Source: an uncultured Helicobacter sp. (GTDB lineage: Bacteria; Campylobacterota; Campylobacteria; Campylobacterales; Helicobacteraceae). Taken from it: 64,000 nt of DNA. The translations under genes were made by a program, and so were the position numbers. A model generated the notes under the pieces. The model was not told where the DNA came from and ran no database searches. It saw only the letters and a list, made by a program, of their open reading frames with translations. Shown here piece after piece: positions 54,967 through 63,931 of the stretch. Numbering within the stretch: position 1 is the first letter of the stretch; the number at the start of each line of letters is the position of its first letter. Location: contig CALUTE010000003.1 of the NCBI GenBank assembly GCA_944323645.1, positions 78,612-142,611 of the forward strand, given 5' to 3'.

Positions 54967-55938
54967 ATGCAGCATCTAAGCCAAAGCTCCACCTCAAAAT
55001 ACAAAGCAAAGCACACAAAATCACTAGTATTTCTCACGCTATTTTCCCTAGTCTGCGTGCCTCTGCTAGCACAAACTGCAAAAGAATTGCAAAAACAAAT
55101 TATGCAAATAGAAATCCAGATTCTGCAGTTAGAAGATGATCCAAACGAACAAGACACCATAGTACTCCTCAAGCAAAAGCAAGCCCTTTTGCAACAAAAG
55201 CTAAACACAATATATGCACCAAACATACAACCTAGTCAAACCCCACAAAATATCCAAACCCAGCCAAATGCCCAGCAACCCATACAGCCTAGCCAGATTC
55301 CACAACAACCCCAACAGCATCCCACACAAAAAATCAAACACAAAACTGCCACATCTAACGAAAAAGAATCTGACACTAAAGACCGCAGCGGTGTTTTGCT
55401 AGGCTTTAGCATAGGCGGTATGCAAACAGAAGTAACAGAGCGCGGACTACTTGGCAGCGAAGTAACATCAAGCTTCGCACCCATTGGCTTTCGGTTTGGC
55501 ATACAGGGCTTTGGCAATGGGCTAAAATCTGATTATAAAAAATGGTGGCCTCTTGGTTCGCGCATCTATGTGGATTATTATTTTATGCCTGCTAGCTCAA
55601 AAGATGAAAGCGTGCGCAGTTTTCAGCAAATGTGGAGCATCAATGCAGATTTATTGCTTGAGTTTAATATACCACAAACATACGTATATTTTGGAGTATT
55701 TGCAGGGATTGGCTGGGGGCAAATCTATTACACACATCAAGTGCGCGGGCTATTTTCTACAACAGAAGCGATACAAGGTAATTCTTTGTTTGCGAATCTT
55801 GGCGCGGCATTTACTCTTGGGGCAAAACATCGGCTAGAGTTTTACTACAAAATGCCAAATTCTAGCACCCACACCGGTAACTACTTGACAAGAAGCATAA
55901 GCGATATGGCAGCGTTTGCCTACCAATACACCTTTTAG
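54967..55938 (+). CDS. Outer-membrane barrel protein with N-terminal coiled coil and Gln/Pro-rich linker
   Basis: 323 residues. The signal peptide spans about residues 17-35 (cut after LLA). A coiled-coil stretch (38-80, E-L-Q-K-Q-I-M-Q-I-E-I-Q-I-L-Q-L-E) and a linker with repeated Q-P, P-Q-Q and I-Q-P-S-Q (85-125) come before a barrel (about 140-323) ending A-F-A-Y-Q-Y-T-F. The coiled coil could trimerise or reach peptidoglycan. AAGG precedes the ATG. The G10 tract just upstream suggests on/off control. Confidence 0.85.
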   Translation: MQHLSQSSTSKYKAKHTKSLVFLTLFSLVCVPLLAQTAKELQKQIMQIEIQILQLEDDPNEQDTIVLLKQKQALLQQKLNTIYAPNIQPSQTPQNIQTQPNAQQPIQPSQIPQQPQQHPTQKIKHKTATSNEKESDTKDRSGVLLGFSIGGMQTEVTERGLLGSEVTSSFAPIGFRFGIQGFGNGLKSDYKKWWPLGSRIYVDYYFMPASSKDESVRSFQQMWSINADLLLEFNIPQTYVYFGVFAGIGWGQIYYTHQVRGLFSTTEAIQGNSLFANLGAAFTLGAKHRLEFYYKMPNSSTHTGNYLTRSISDMAAFAYQYTF

Positions 55939-56165
55939 GCTTTAGCTTCCACAATCAATCCCGCTTGCAATTCTTTTAAACATTTAGCTCTTAATTTGCG
56001 TAAATCCCCAAATACTATTTTCACTGCAACTTACAAAGTGAAAAGCCTTTATCAAATTTCTATCTCAAAGTTTTTAAGAAATGCTTAGTAAATTCATAAT
56101 CTTAAATCCAAATATGGAATCAAAAGCATAAAAGCTCATACACACAACAATAATTATATGCACCG

Positions 56166-57152
56166 CTAGCTAGATAAGCTAGCAAGCAAGTTCCCAAAAG
56201 CCTCCTTAAAAGCTGCTACACCGTCAGAAAAAAGCTTGTGCTGCATACTTTCTAGCGTATAATTGCCAAGATCGATATGGTGTATCGCGCGGAGTGCCTC
56301 CTTGCCACTAAGCCATTCTATAGTGCGTTCTTTTGGCTCTTGTAAAAAGGCTAGAATCGTCTCAAGAGGAGCGGTATTTACACTATGTGAAGCAACGAGA
56401 TTGGTAATATAATAGTCCTTGGGCAAGCCCTTAAGCTTGGCACCAGTGGAAGCAAAAAGTGTTCGGATTCTAGGATTTTGCAACGACTCTATCTCATCAT
56501 AGCACGCCATAGCATTAAGAATCCCAAGTTGCGGCTTAGAATCCTTGAGTGGTGGCAATAAACCATCAAAACGAGAGACAAAAACACTAATAACAGCGCG
56601 CGCGTCGGTTTTGGCATTACAATCAAGAATTTGAGCGCATTCTCTAGCTTGCTGCTGGGAGAATACAAGTGTAGCATTGATATGTATCCCCTCCCTAAAA
56701 AGCGTACCCATAACCTCATACCCAGCCTTTGTTGCTGGTACTTTTATCATTACATTTTCATACCCTATGCTCTCATACAAACGTCTGCCTTCAGCAATAC
56801 TTGCCTCTATATCATCACTCAAAAAAGGATCAATCTCTATGCTAATAAGCCCATAGTCTTTGTTTGCTACATAAAGCTTATGCAAGAGTTTTGCTGCTTG
56901 CTTAATATCTTCTATTGCAAGTGTTTCATAGAGAACTTTTGGCGTGATGTTTGGCTTAGTACGTAAGCGTGCAATGTCTTCAGTGTATGCACTTGAATTT
57001 GTAATAGCATTTGCAAAAATACTTGGGTTGCTAGTTGCGCCAACAAAACGTGCTGCATCAATGAGTGCTCCAAAGTCTTGCTCCAAAAACCGCCGCTCGA
57101 TAAAATCGCACCATAGACTAAAATCCTGTGTCATATTACTATTGTTCTGCAT
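56166..57152 (-). CDS. tal: Transaldolase
   Basis: 328 residues. The Schiff-base Lys137 lies in V-M-I-K-V-P-A-T; other motifs are D-A-A-R-F-V-G-A-T-S-N-P-S-I-F, S-I-E-I-D-P and H-I-N-A-T-L-V-F-S. It moves a dihydroxyacetone unit between sugar phosphates in the pentose phosphate pathway. The length and motif set match the epsilonproteobacterial form. It is monocistronic, divergent from the barrel gene at 57251. Confidence 0.94.
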   Translation of the reverse strand: MQNNSNMTQDFSLWCDFIERRFLEQDFGALIDAARFVGATSNPSIFANAITNSSAYTEDIARLRTKPNITPKVLYETLAIEDIKQAAKLLHKLYVANKDYGLISIEIDPFLSDDIEASIAEGRRLYESIGYENVMIKVPATKAGYEVMGTLFREGIHINATLVFSQQQARECAQILDCNAKTDARAVISVFVSRFDGLLPPLKDSKPQLGILNAMACYDEIESLQNPRIRTLFASTGAKLKGLPKDYYITNLVASHSVNTAPLETILAFLQEPKERTIEWLSGKEALRAIHHIDLGNYTLESMQHKLFSDGVAAFKEAFGNLLASLSS

Positions 57153-57217
57153 TATTACTCTTTTAAAAGAATTTGTGAAATTTTAGCAAATTAAGCCCTT
57201 TTAAAATACAATTTTTT

Positions 57218-57223
57218 TATAAT
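57218..57223 (+). promoter_or_regulatory. Putative -10 box for the barrel gene at 57251
   Basis: Perfect TATAAT preceded directly by a T7 run, 27 bases before the ATG. The T run touching the -10 may make the promoter sensitive to slippage. Confidence 0.5.
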
Positions 57224-57250
57224 CGCGCTTTTATAAGCAAAGGATATTTT

Positions 57251-58240
57251 ATGCGATATTTTTGGGGTTTTTGCACAAAACTCTTTCCTATTTCATTATG
57301 CCTTTATGCCCTGTTTAGCACGATAGTCAGTGCAGAATCTGTCTGGACACTCAAAAACAAACCATCGAGCCTAGCCCCAAGTGCCTACAATGAAGCAAAT
57401 GCACCCATAGATTCTAGTTTATTTGCGCCCTATACTAACTATACGCACCGCTATAACAAGCGTTTCGATAAACCAAATAATATCAATATCGCCGGGCTTT
57501 TTGGTGCTGCGACGATCACAAATGCTAATTCGCACTATGGTGGCGGGCTTGTAACCTATGATAGAACTATCGATCGATATATGCTTGGTGGAATGATTGG
57601 CTATTTATACGAAGGGATGCCAAACACCTCACAAACAAACACCAAGCAACTCTCTCACAATATCCAGCTGGGAGTTTATAGCGATGTATTTTTAGAATCC
57701 CACCATTTGACTCTCCTTGTCGCACAAAGCTTAAATGTTTTACAAGCAGCCGCACAAGAATCCAACCTTTGGCTCACATCAAGCACGACAAATGTTAGTG
57801 CCTCCTATGGCTATGCATTCGTGCTAGGTGGCTCAGGAAGCTTCCTTGAACCACTGGTTCGCTTTCATTTTCATACATTATTTAATATGAGCACAAGAGG
57901 CTTTGAATTACCCGGTTATGTGCTGCGTTCAAACTTTGATATAGGTGTGCGCTACCAGCAATTTCTTGGCAAATATGTTCTCTTTCATATCTCACCAGCT
58001 TTTCGTCAAGATATTGGCGTAATAGGTGGCGATATGTTTGCACGCATTATGATGATAGACACAGATGGTAGCGTACTTTTTGCATTACCAGATGCGCAAT
58101 ATAGGAGCTATGGGGTACTTAACTTGGGGCTAGAGTTTCGCATAAAAAACACTATTGATCTCACACTTAATGCCAATGGAATCTATGCATACAATATGTA
58201 TATCTACAATGGGAATCTTGGTATTAAAATATTATTTTAG
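57251..58240 (+). CDS. Outer-membrane protein resembling an autotransporter barrel without passenger
   Basis: 329 residues. After a signal peptide (about residues 8-28, cut after VSA) and a 50-residue polar segment, the rest is a barrel with Y-G-G-G-L-V-T-Y-D-R...M-L-G-G-M-I-G-Y-L-Y-E-G, F-L-E-P-L-V-R-F and the ending N-L-G-I-K-I-L-F. These resemble the C-terminal translocator of Helicobacter autotransporters, but no passenger domain is present. AAAGGA precedes the ATG. dnaJ follows 12 bases later, perhaps cotranscribed. Confidence 0.82.
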   Translation: MRYFWGFCTKLFPISLCLYALFSTIVSAESVWTLKNKPSSLAPSAYNEANAPIDSSLFAPYTNYTHRYNKRFDKPNNINIAGLFGAATITNANSHYGGGLVTYDRTIDRYMLGGMIGYLYEGMPNTSQTNTKQLSHNIQLGVYSDVFLESHHLTLLVAQSLNVLQAAAQESNLWLTSSTTNVSASYGYAFVLGGSGSFLEPLVRFHFHTLFNMSTRGFELPGYVLRSNFDIGVRYQQFLGKYVLFHISPAFRQDIGVIGGDMFARIMMIDTDGSVLFALPDAQYRSYGVLNLGLEFRIKNTIDLTLNANGIYAYNMYIYNGNLGIKILF

Positions 58241-58252
58241 AGGAGTCATTAT

Positions 58253-59383
58253 ATGGAAGATTTTGATTATTATGAAATTTTAGAAATCGAACGCACAAGT
58301 GATAAAGAAGTCATTAAAAAAGCTTATCGCAAGCTTGCGCTAAAGTACCACCCAGACCGTAATCCAAACGATAAGCAAGCCGAAGAAATTTTCAAAAAAG
58401 TCAATGAAGCCTATCAGATTCTAAGCGATGATGAAAAACGTCAAATTTATGATCGCTATGGCAAAAAGGGGCTTGAGCAAAATGGTATGAGTTCAAGCGG
58501 ATTTAGCGATTTTGGATCGTTTTTTGAAGATTTGTTTGGGCAGGCGTTTGGTTTTGGTACAAGATCGCGCACAAAAGGTTCGAGTGAAAAATACGAGAGT
58601 GATTTTCTTGCACGACTTGATCTTAGCTTTAAAGAAGCAGTGTTTGGCTGCAAAAAGCAAGTAAAAAATACCTACAAAAAGCCTTGTTCATCTTGCAAAG
58701 GAAATGGTTGTGAAAATGGTGCGCCACAAACCTGCCCAGACTGCCAAGGGCAAGGGCAAGTGTTTATCCGACAAGGATTTATGACATTTGGTCAAACCTG
58801 TCCGCGTTGCAAAGGTGAAGGTAGTATTATAACAAACCCCTGCAAAGCCTGTAAGGGCAATGGCTTTGTTACTGCAGAAGAAAGCTTTGATGTTGATGTA
58901 CCAGCAGGTGTGGATAACGAAATGCGCCTACGTGTGAGCAAGCGAGGCAATGAGTTGAAAAATGGAGCAAGAGGCGATCTCTATCTTGTGATTTATGTCC
59001 AAGATGATGAGCATTTTATCCGCAATGGCACAGATATTTATATCGAGATTCCTGTCTTTTTTACACAAATTTTGCTTGGAGCAAAAATCGATATTCCCTC
59101 ACTTACAGGGAAAAAACTTGAGCTAAATCTTCCGCCCAACTCAAAAGATAAAGAGCAATTTGTTTTTCATAATGAAGGCGTAGCCGATGTAAATACCAAG
59201 CGCAAGGGACGGCTTATTGCACAAATCTCCATAACCTACCCAACCAATCTAAACGCCAAACAAAAATCACTACTAGAAGAGCTTGATAAAAGCTTTGGAA
59301 TACATAGTAAGCCCTATGAAAATATATTCCAAGAAGCATTTGAAAAAATCAAAGAATGGTTTAATGACAAAAAGAAAGGTTAA
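58253..59383 (+). CDS. dnaJ: Chaperone protein DnaJ
   Basis: 376 residues. J domain with H-P-D near residue 34; a Gly/Phe-rich region (about 70-110); four zinc-binding C-x-x-C-x-G-x-G repeats between about 143 and 210; then the substrate-binding C-terminal domain. DnaJ delivers unfolded proteins to DnaK and stimulates its ATPase. AGAGGAG precedes the ATG. dnaK and grpE are not in the window. Confidence 0.97.
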   Translation: MEDFDYYEILEIERTSDKEVIKKAYRKLALKYHPDRNPNDKQAEEIFKKVNEAYQILSDDEKRQIYDRYGKKGLEQNGMSSSGFSDFGSFFEDLFGQAFGFGTRSRTKGSSEKYESDFLARLDLSFKEAVFGCKKQVKNTYKKPCSSCKGNGCENGAPQTCPDCQGQGQVFIRQGFMTFGQTCPRCKGEGSIITNPCKACKGNGFVTAEESFDVDVPAGVDNEMRLRVSKRGNELKNGARGDLYLVIYVQDDEHFIRNGTDIYIEIPVFFTQILLGAKIDIPSLTGKKLELNLPPNSKDKEQFVFHNEGVADVNTKRKGRLIAQISITYPTNLNAKQKSLLEELDKSFGIHSKPYENIFQEAFEKIKEWFNDKKKG

Positions 59384-59491
59384 AGGGGTTTAGTGTTTTT
59401 GCTAGATAACACAGCCAACAAGTCAGCATTGCTACACTAGCATATTTATAAAACTTGGCTTATAAAACTTTGGATTCTGCAAGGAGTGTGC

Positions 59492-59866
59492 GTGCCAACT
59501 TCAAGTGCATTTAAAGACTTTGTGCTAGAGCAGCTAGAATCTAGCACAAAACGCTATGTCTTTAGTGCCAGGAAGATGTTTGGAGAATATTGTATCTATG
59601 TGAAAGAATCCCACACCCCTTTTGACACACGTTCTAAACCACTCTTTTTGCTTTGCGATGAGGTATTATTTGTCAAGCAATATGTAGAATTAGCAAGCCT
59701 CCTAGAATCCACCCCTAAAGCCCCGCCCTTCAAAGGTGCAAAAGAGTGGTATATTATCGATGTAGATTCTCCTATGCTCTTGCAAGAGGTGGTAGAAACT
59801 ATCGCCCCGCTTTTGCCAGAGCCAAAGGCTAGGAAATCAAAAACAAATAATCAAACCAGAATCTAA
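59492..59866 (+). CDS. TfoX N-terminal-domain protein
   Basis: 124 residues. It has the TfoX-N pattern A-R-K-M-F-G-E-Y-C-I-Y near residue 28, then P-L-F-L-L-C-D-E-V-L-F-V-K. The C-terminal TfoX domain is absent, as in many short members. Full-length TfoX controls competence in gamma-proteobacteria; the role of short forms in Helicobacter is unknown. The start is the GTG at 59492, five bases after AAGGAG; the GTG at 59486 overlaps that site. A Lys-rich tail ends the protein. Confidence 0.8.
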   Translation: MPTSSAFKDFVLEQLESSTKRYVFSARKMFGEYCIYVKESHTPFDTRSKPLFLLCDEVLFVKQYVELASLLESTPKAPPFKGAKEWYIIDVDSPMLLQEVVETIAPLLPEPKARKSKTNNQTRI

Positions 59867-59929
59867 GTAGTCTTTGTTTGGATAGGTTTGGTATAAATGT
59901 GTAAAAGCTTTGTTAGGAGTTATTTAGAT

Positions 59930-60640
59930 ATGAATATTATTGATTTGATACTTCTTTTGGTGCTAGTGATTATCCCGCTATCTCTGTATTTTGTGTATTC
60001 TTATTGGAAAATTTATAAATATTTTCATATCACAACAAGATTAAAATTGTTTTTTCACATAAAAGCTATGAAGAAAAAACTAAGACAAAACAACAATGCT
60101 ATCCCTCCCACAATTCGCCCCAAATTCTATTATTTGGCTATGCCTGTGATGGTTATTGTTGTTATGTTTTGTTTTCCTATACTGGTGATTTTGCTTAGTA
60201 TCTCTTATCATGGCATAGATAGTTGGTTACAAACAAGTGATGTCTTTAGCTTGTGTATTGTTTGGTTTTTGTTTTTGTATTGTGTGTTGAGGGCAATAAC
60301 CTTTATTATTGTATATTTCACAATGGATGAAATATATGAGAAAAAAGGAGGTATTTTTATCCTCCACAATGGACACCTGACATTTTTGAAAGCAAGGCAT
60401 TATGATGTTGTTATAGACTATCGCGAGTGCTTTAACTTAGCAGGTATACCACTTGCGTATTGGGGACGCCAAGCATTCTCTTTGGTGAGATTTTATGAAA
60501 AAGAGGGCAAGGAGTGTGTTTGTGAATGCTGTATCGTGCATTGGTATAGAATTGATGTCATACGCGCTGATATAATACTTGGTCGTTTGTTTAGAAAACT
60601 ACATTATGACGTAACATATTCAAAGACTACATCATTTTAA
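59930..60640 (+). CDS. Hypothetical membrane protein
   Basis: 236 residues. Hydrophobic helices lie near residues 5-25, 70-95 and 105-130, and a C-terminal cytoplasmic domain of about 100 residues contains C-V-C-E-C-C. The ATG at 59930 with AGGAG ten bases ahead is preferred to an ATG at 59897. The layout resembles a PH-domain-like membrane protein but I cannot assign it. No neighbour suggests a role. Confidence 0.65.
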   Translation: MNIIDLILLLVLVIIPLSLYFVYSYWKIYKYFHITTRLKLFFHIKAMKKKLRQNNNAIPPTIRPKFYYLAMPVMVIVVMFCFPILVILLSISYHGIDSWLQTSDVFSLCIVWFLFLYCVLRAITFIIVYFTMDEIYEKKGGIFILHNGHLTFLKARHYDVVIDYRECFNLAGIPLAYWGRQAFSLVRFYEKEGKECVCECCIVHWYRIDVIRADIILGRLFRKLHYDVTYSKTTSF

Positions 60641-60654
60641 GCTTTAAACAAAAC

Positions 60655-60768
60655 TTAAAACTCCACGTATGCAACGCCACCAACTGCGTATAAAATATCG
60701 ATCTGTACCCTTGCCTCTTTTGCTTCACCACTCTAATGCTTATTTGACTTTCCTCTTGTGATAATCAT
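60655..60768 (-). pseudogene. Possible remnant of a small protein gene
   Basis: Minus-strand frame of 38 codons from ATG at 60768 to TAA at 60655, broken once by TAG at 60733-60735. It reads MIITRGKSNKH, stop, then SGEAKEARVQIDILYAVGGV and AYVEF. The second half looks protein-like and ends in a strand pattern with Phe. There is no clear ribosome binding site. It could also be chance. Confidence 0.25.
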
Positions 60769-60843
60769 ATATACTTTTTCAAATAATTATTATCCAAAGC
60801 CCCTCCACTATGGCTTATATCTCTTGGCATAATGTCGTAGCAT

Positions 60844-61392
60844 TTATGTTTCAGTGTATTTCCAAAGGATAACATCATTGCTCACTTGCTTAAGAACATA
60901 AACGCTTATATCAATACCCATACATAATGTTTTAGATTCTGCAAAATGGATAACATAATCATACATTGTACCACCAACCCCATTAGAATATGGTTCTATT
61001 ACATTATGTTTAGGCATAGTAGGAGGCAGCCAATCTAATTCGCTAGGTTGATGTTTGATAGTATCATTAAGCTCTATTGTGCGTATTATGCTATATACTT
61101 TTTCAAGTGTTGTGTTTTTATAAGTGGCTTTATAAATCCCACCACAGCAAAAATACCCATCTTCCACCATTTGCCCACTCATCTCATACCATAAGACACT
61201 ATCAGCTTGTAGCCAAGACATGTCCTTTTGCTCTACTGCCTTGCCCTCTTTTTCTACTCGGGCAAAACCCGATACTAAACTTTTCGCACTTTGTATTATC
61301 TCTAGCTCTGTAAGCTCATTTGCAGCGTTGGCACAGCTGCATAGCAAGAAAAGGGCTAGGCATATATTTTGTAGGATTCTAGTTGTTTGCAT
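60844..61392 (-). CDS. Secreted hypothetical protein
   Basis: 182 residues from the ATG at 61392, which has AAGGAG five bases ahead. An N-terminal signal peptide (hydrophobic residues 7-19) ends either at a signal peptidase I site after CANA or at a lipobox-like L-C-S-C; the sequence does not decide. The mature protein has a C-C-G-G pair near residue 83 and several Trp-Leu motifs. No family recognised. It lies 29 bases after the hxlR-type gene's stop codon on the same strand and may share its transcript. Confidence 0.65.
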   Translation of the reverse strand: MQTTRILQNICLALFLLCSCANAANELTELEIIQSAKSLVSGFARVEKEGKAVEQKDMSWLQADSVLWYEMSGQMVEDGYFCCGGIYKATYKNTTLEKVYSIIRTIELNDTIKHQPSELDWLPPTMPKHNVIEPYSNGVGGTMYDYVIHFAESKTLCMGIDISVYVLKQVSNDVILWKYTET

Positions 61393-61421
61393 ATACACTC
61401 CTTATGGCATATATAAGTAAT

Positions 61422-61772
61422 TTAGAACTTGTCTTTGCTTGTTGTTGCCCCTTTATACCTATCTCCCCATATCGCCAAAGCTTCTAAAATCTCTTTCAAA
61501 CTCTCCCCTAGTGGCGTTAGGGCATATTCCACCCTTGGTGGGACTTCTGCATAGACTTTACGTTTGAGTATTTTTGCCTCCTCTAGCTCTCGCAAGTTCT
61601 GTGTCAAAACAGCTTGTGAAATGGTTTGATTTTTGGTTGCTGAAATACTTTTCTTTAATTCTCCAAAGCGTTTTGTCCCGCTTAGTAAATCGCGAATAAT
61701 GAGGAATTTCCATTTATTGCCAACGAGATTAAGCGTCGTCTCAACCGCGCAAATTGAATGATATTTTTTCAT
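61422..61772 (-). CDS. HxlR-family winged-helix regulator
   Basis: 116 residues. It has the HxlR pattern C-A-V-E-T-T-L-N-L-V-G-N-K-W-K-F-L-I-I-R-D-L near residues 8-29, F-G-E-L-K-K-S-I near 36, L-T-Q-N-L-R-E-L-E and P-P-R-V-E-Y-A-L-T-P-L-G. Cys8 is placed where HxlR/YodB-type regulators sense quinones or oxidants. It is divergent from the NAD(P)-binding gene at 62058, the usual arrangement for a regulator and its target. A palindrome at 61885-61904 may be its operator. Confidence 0.88.
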   Translation of the reverse strand: MKKYHSICAVETTLNLVGNKWKFLIIRDLLSGTKRFGELKKSISATKNQTISQAVLTQNLRELEEAKILKRKVYAEVPPRVEYALTPLGESLKEILEALAIWGDRYKGATTSKDKF

Positions 61773-61884
61773 AATGATTCCTTTATGAAGTTATGCTTAG
61801 ATTCTAGCAAATTTTCGTAAAATATCTCTATGATATTCTAAAATTTTGAAAATTTTTTATCGATAAAACTCTATATTTACACAA

Positions 61885-61904
61885 TAGTATGAAAAATATT
61901 ACTA
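61885..61904. promoter_or_regulatory. Candidate operator palindrome between hxlR-type gene and its divergent neighbour
   Basis: TAGTA and TACTA, inverted arms separated by ten bases, lie in the 285-base divergent gap. Size and base content resemble HxlR/YodB binding sites. No binding is shown by sequence alone. Confidence 0.35.
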
Positions 61905-62057
61905 CATTATAAAATTATTCCTACTTGAATTTTAAAACTTACTCTATTATCATTTCAATGTTAATTTTAGCGAGTATTAAGGAGATGATAGGCAGAGATA
62001 GTATTTTGTAAGAAGAGGCAAAGCCCGTAAGAAATTTTAAAGATGTAAGGATAGAAG

Positions 62058-62792
62058 ATGAGAAAAACCATTTCGCAGATATTGTTTGGAACACTTATAG
62101 TGTTCTTAATAAGTGGTCTTACCACACTTCAAGCAAAAAATACAACAAAGGAGCAAACTATGAAAATAGCAGTGTTAGCAGCTAGTGGCAAAGCAGGGAA
62201 GTTAATCGTAGAGGAAGCCATAAATAAGGGCTTAGAGGTTAGTGCCTTCGTGCGAGATTCTAAAAAGGCGCAGTTTGATAGCAGAGTACATGTGGTGCAA
62301 AAGGATATTTTCAAGCTAGAATCTAACGACCTAGAGGGCTTTGATGTGATAGTTGATGCCTTTGGTGAATGGCAAAATCTTAGCTTACATAAAGCTCATA
62401 TCGAGCATTTGGTGCAGATTCTAGCAGGCAATAGCGCGAAATTCTTAGTTGTAGGTGGTGCGGGCAGTCTGTATATGGATAAGAAGCATACTGTGATGTT
62501 TATAGATACGCCAGACTTCCCACAAGAGTATATCCCCGTAGCAAAGGCTACTGCTGAAGTTTTAGAAGTGCTACGACCAAACAACAAGATTAATTGGGTG
62601 TATGTCAGCCCACCAGCGGTATTTATCCCAGATGCACCAAAAAGTGGCAAATACAAAATCACAGGCGAAAAATTTGAGCTTAACAGCAAGGGAGAATCTA
62701 AAATAAGCTATGCAGATTATGCCGCTGCTATGCTAGATATCGCCCTAGATTCTACATACTCTAAGCAGAGGGTTGGCGTGATAGGTGAATAA
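62058..62792 (+). CDS. NAD(P)-binding Rossmann (NmrA-like) protein with optional signal peptide
   Basis: 244 residues from the ATG at 62058 (AAGGAT ahead), which adds a hydrophobic signal-like segment (residues 8-26, L-Q-A). A second in-frame ATG at 62160 has AAGGAG six bases ahead and begins M-K-I-A-V-L-A-A-S-G-K-A-G-K-L, the true Rossmann start. Later motifs are F-L-V-V-G-G-A-G-S-L and W-V-Y-V-S-P-P-A-V-F. Relatives are atypical short-chain reductases or quinone-redox sensors in the cytoplasm. Probably controlled by the divergent HxlR protein. Confidence 0.8.
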   Translation: MRKTISQILFGTLIVFLISGLTTLQAKNTTKEQTMKIAVLAASGKAGKLIVEEAINKGLEVSAFVRDSKKAQFDSRVHVVQKDIFKLESNDLEGFDVIVDAFGEWQNLSLHKAHIEHLVQILAGNSAKFLVVGGAGSLYMDKKHTVMFIDTPDFPQEYIPVAKATAEVLEVLRPNNKINWVYVSPPAVFIPDAPKSGKYKITGEKFELNSKGESKISYADYAAAMLDIALDSTYSKQRVGVIGE

Positions 62793-62836
62793 GAAATAGA
62801 TTCTATAAGTACTACAACTTTAGAATCCTAGAAAGT

Positions 62837-63342
62837 TTATCTAGGGTAGCATTTAGAATCTACATTGAAGCAAAATCTAATACAAGAGCTCATCAGACCC
62901 AATCTAGCAAAATATTTTTGTTCCCAGTTGCGGCTCTTGTAGGCGCACAATTTTCGCATTACCAAAAACCACTCATAAATCTTGCACGCATATTTCCTAT
63001 GCTCATAGTCGCCTATCTGAATCTTCTCTATAAATCCAAACTCTACACCCTCTACATCAAGATTCAATAAATAAATCCGCGCATACTCTTTGATAAGAGA
63101 TTCTATAGCCCACTCACATCGACCACTCCAACCCTCCTATGTATGGTGCGCATAGGTGATAATCCCATTATCTTACCCTCAATCCCAAAGTCATATTGCA
63201 AAAATTTCGTGCGATAGTTTCGATCCACTACCGATTTGTTGTACAAAATCGCATAAAGATTATTTGCGTTTTGTACTAAAATCGCGCGTAGATAAATGTT
63301 TGATTCAAATGCGTAGCTTGCCCACCACAATAAAATAATCAC
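62837..63342 (-). pseudogene. Frameshifted small exported protein gene
   Basis: Two minus-strand frames join into one protein. The first (63342-63103, GTG start) has a hydrophobic N-terminus (IILLWWASYAFES) and ends RRVGVVDVSGL-stop. The second, read one base out of phase, continues WAIESLIKEYARIYLLNLDV and EGVEFGFIEKIQIGDYEHRK, ending near 62837. The two fit as one polypeptide of about 165 residues with a single base change near 63100. A TGA lies just before the GTG, so the 5' end may be damaged too. Family not recognised. Confidence 0.5.
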
Positions 63343-63931
63343 TCACAAGCCAAGCATACACACCACAATCTTAGGCGCTTATCTCCCCTTAAGATCTACG
63401 CTTTGGAATATGTTTTAAAAGATTCTAGAAGTAATGGTGTGCATTATGCAGCATAAACCCCAACATACCAAGTTTTTTGGAATCTACCAAAACATTAACA
63501 ATTCTATAACACTCTTAAACCTGTATCAAGTCCTTATTACATACAAATCTAATGCGGATATAGCTATCTTTAATATTTCTATATTTTTGCTTCTTTTTTA
63601 TGCAGTGCAAATTTGCGTGGCACACTCTTGAGTAGCGGCTATAAGCCCTGTCGTTTTTATTATTTTATGCAAAAATATTACTCTTATGTATCACTCATAC
63701 AATGAATCTATGGCTTATGCTCTGCACATACAGAACACCTTAAAATATATGTGCATTCTCTAGATTCTCTACTTATGAAATTATTCTATGCTTTAAGTCA
63801 TAATATACAAGAATATAGATTTTGTAGCAAAAAGTATTGCGGCGGGATACATTTGGGGCAGCACCCAGCGCCCCATTTAATGATAGAGAGAATTAGAGCT
63901 TTGATACAAGATAAAAGAAGTTCTAGCCCCC
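63343..63931. other. Gene-poor stretch
   Basis: About 590 bases, AT-rich, with only short frames on the plus strand (63434-63631 and 63751-63972) that lack ribosome binding sites and recognisable features. Probably decayed sequence; nothing firm is seen. Confidence 0.4.
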
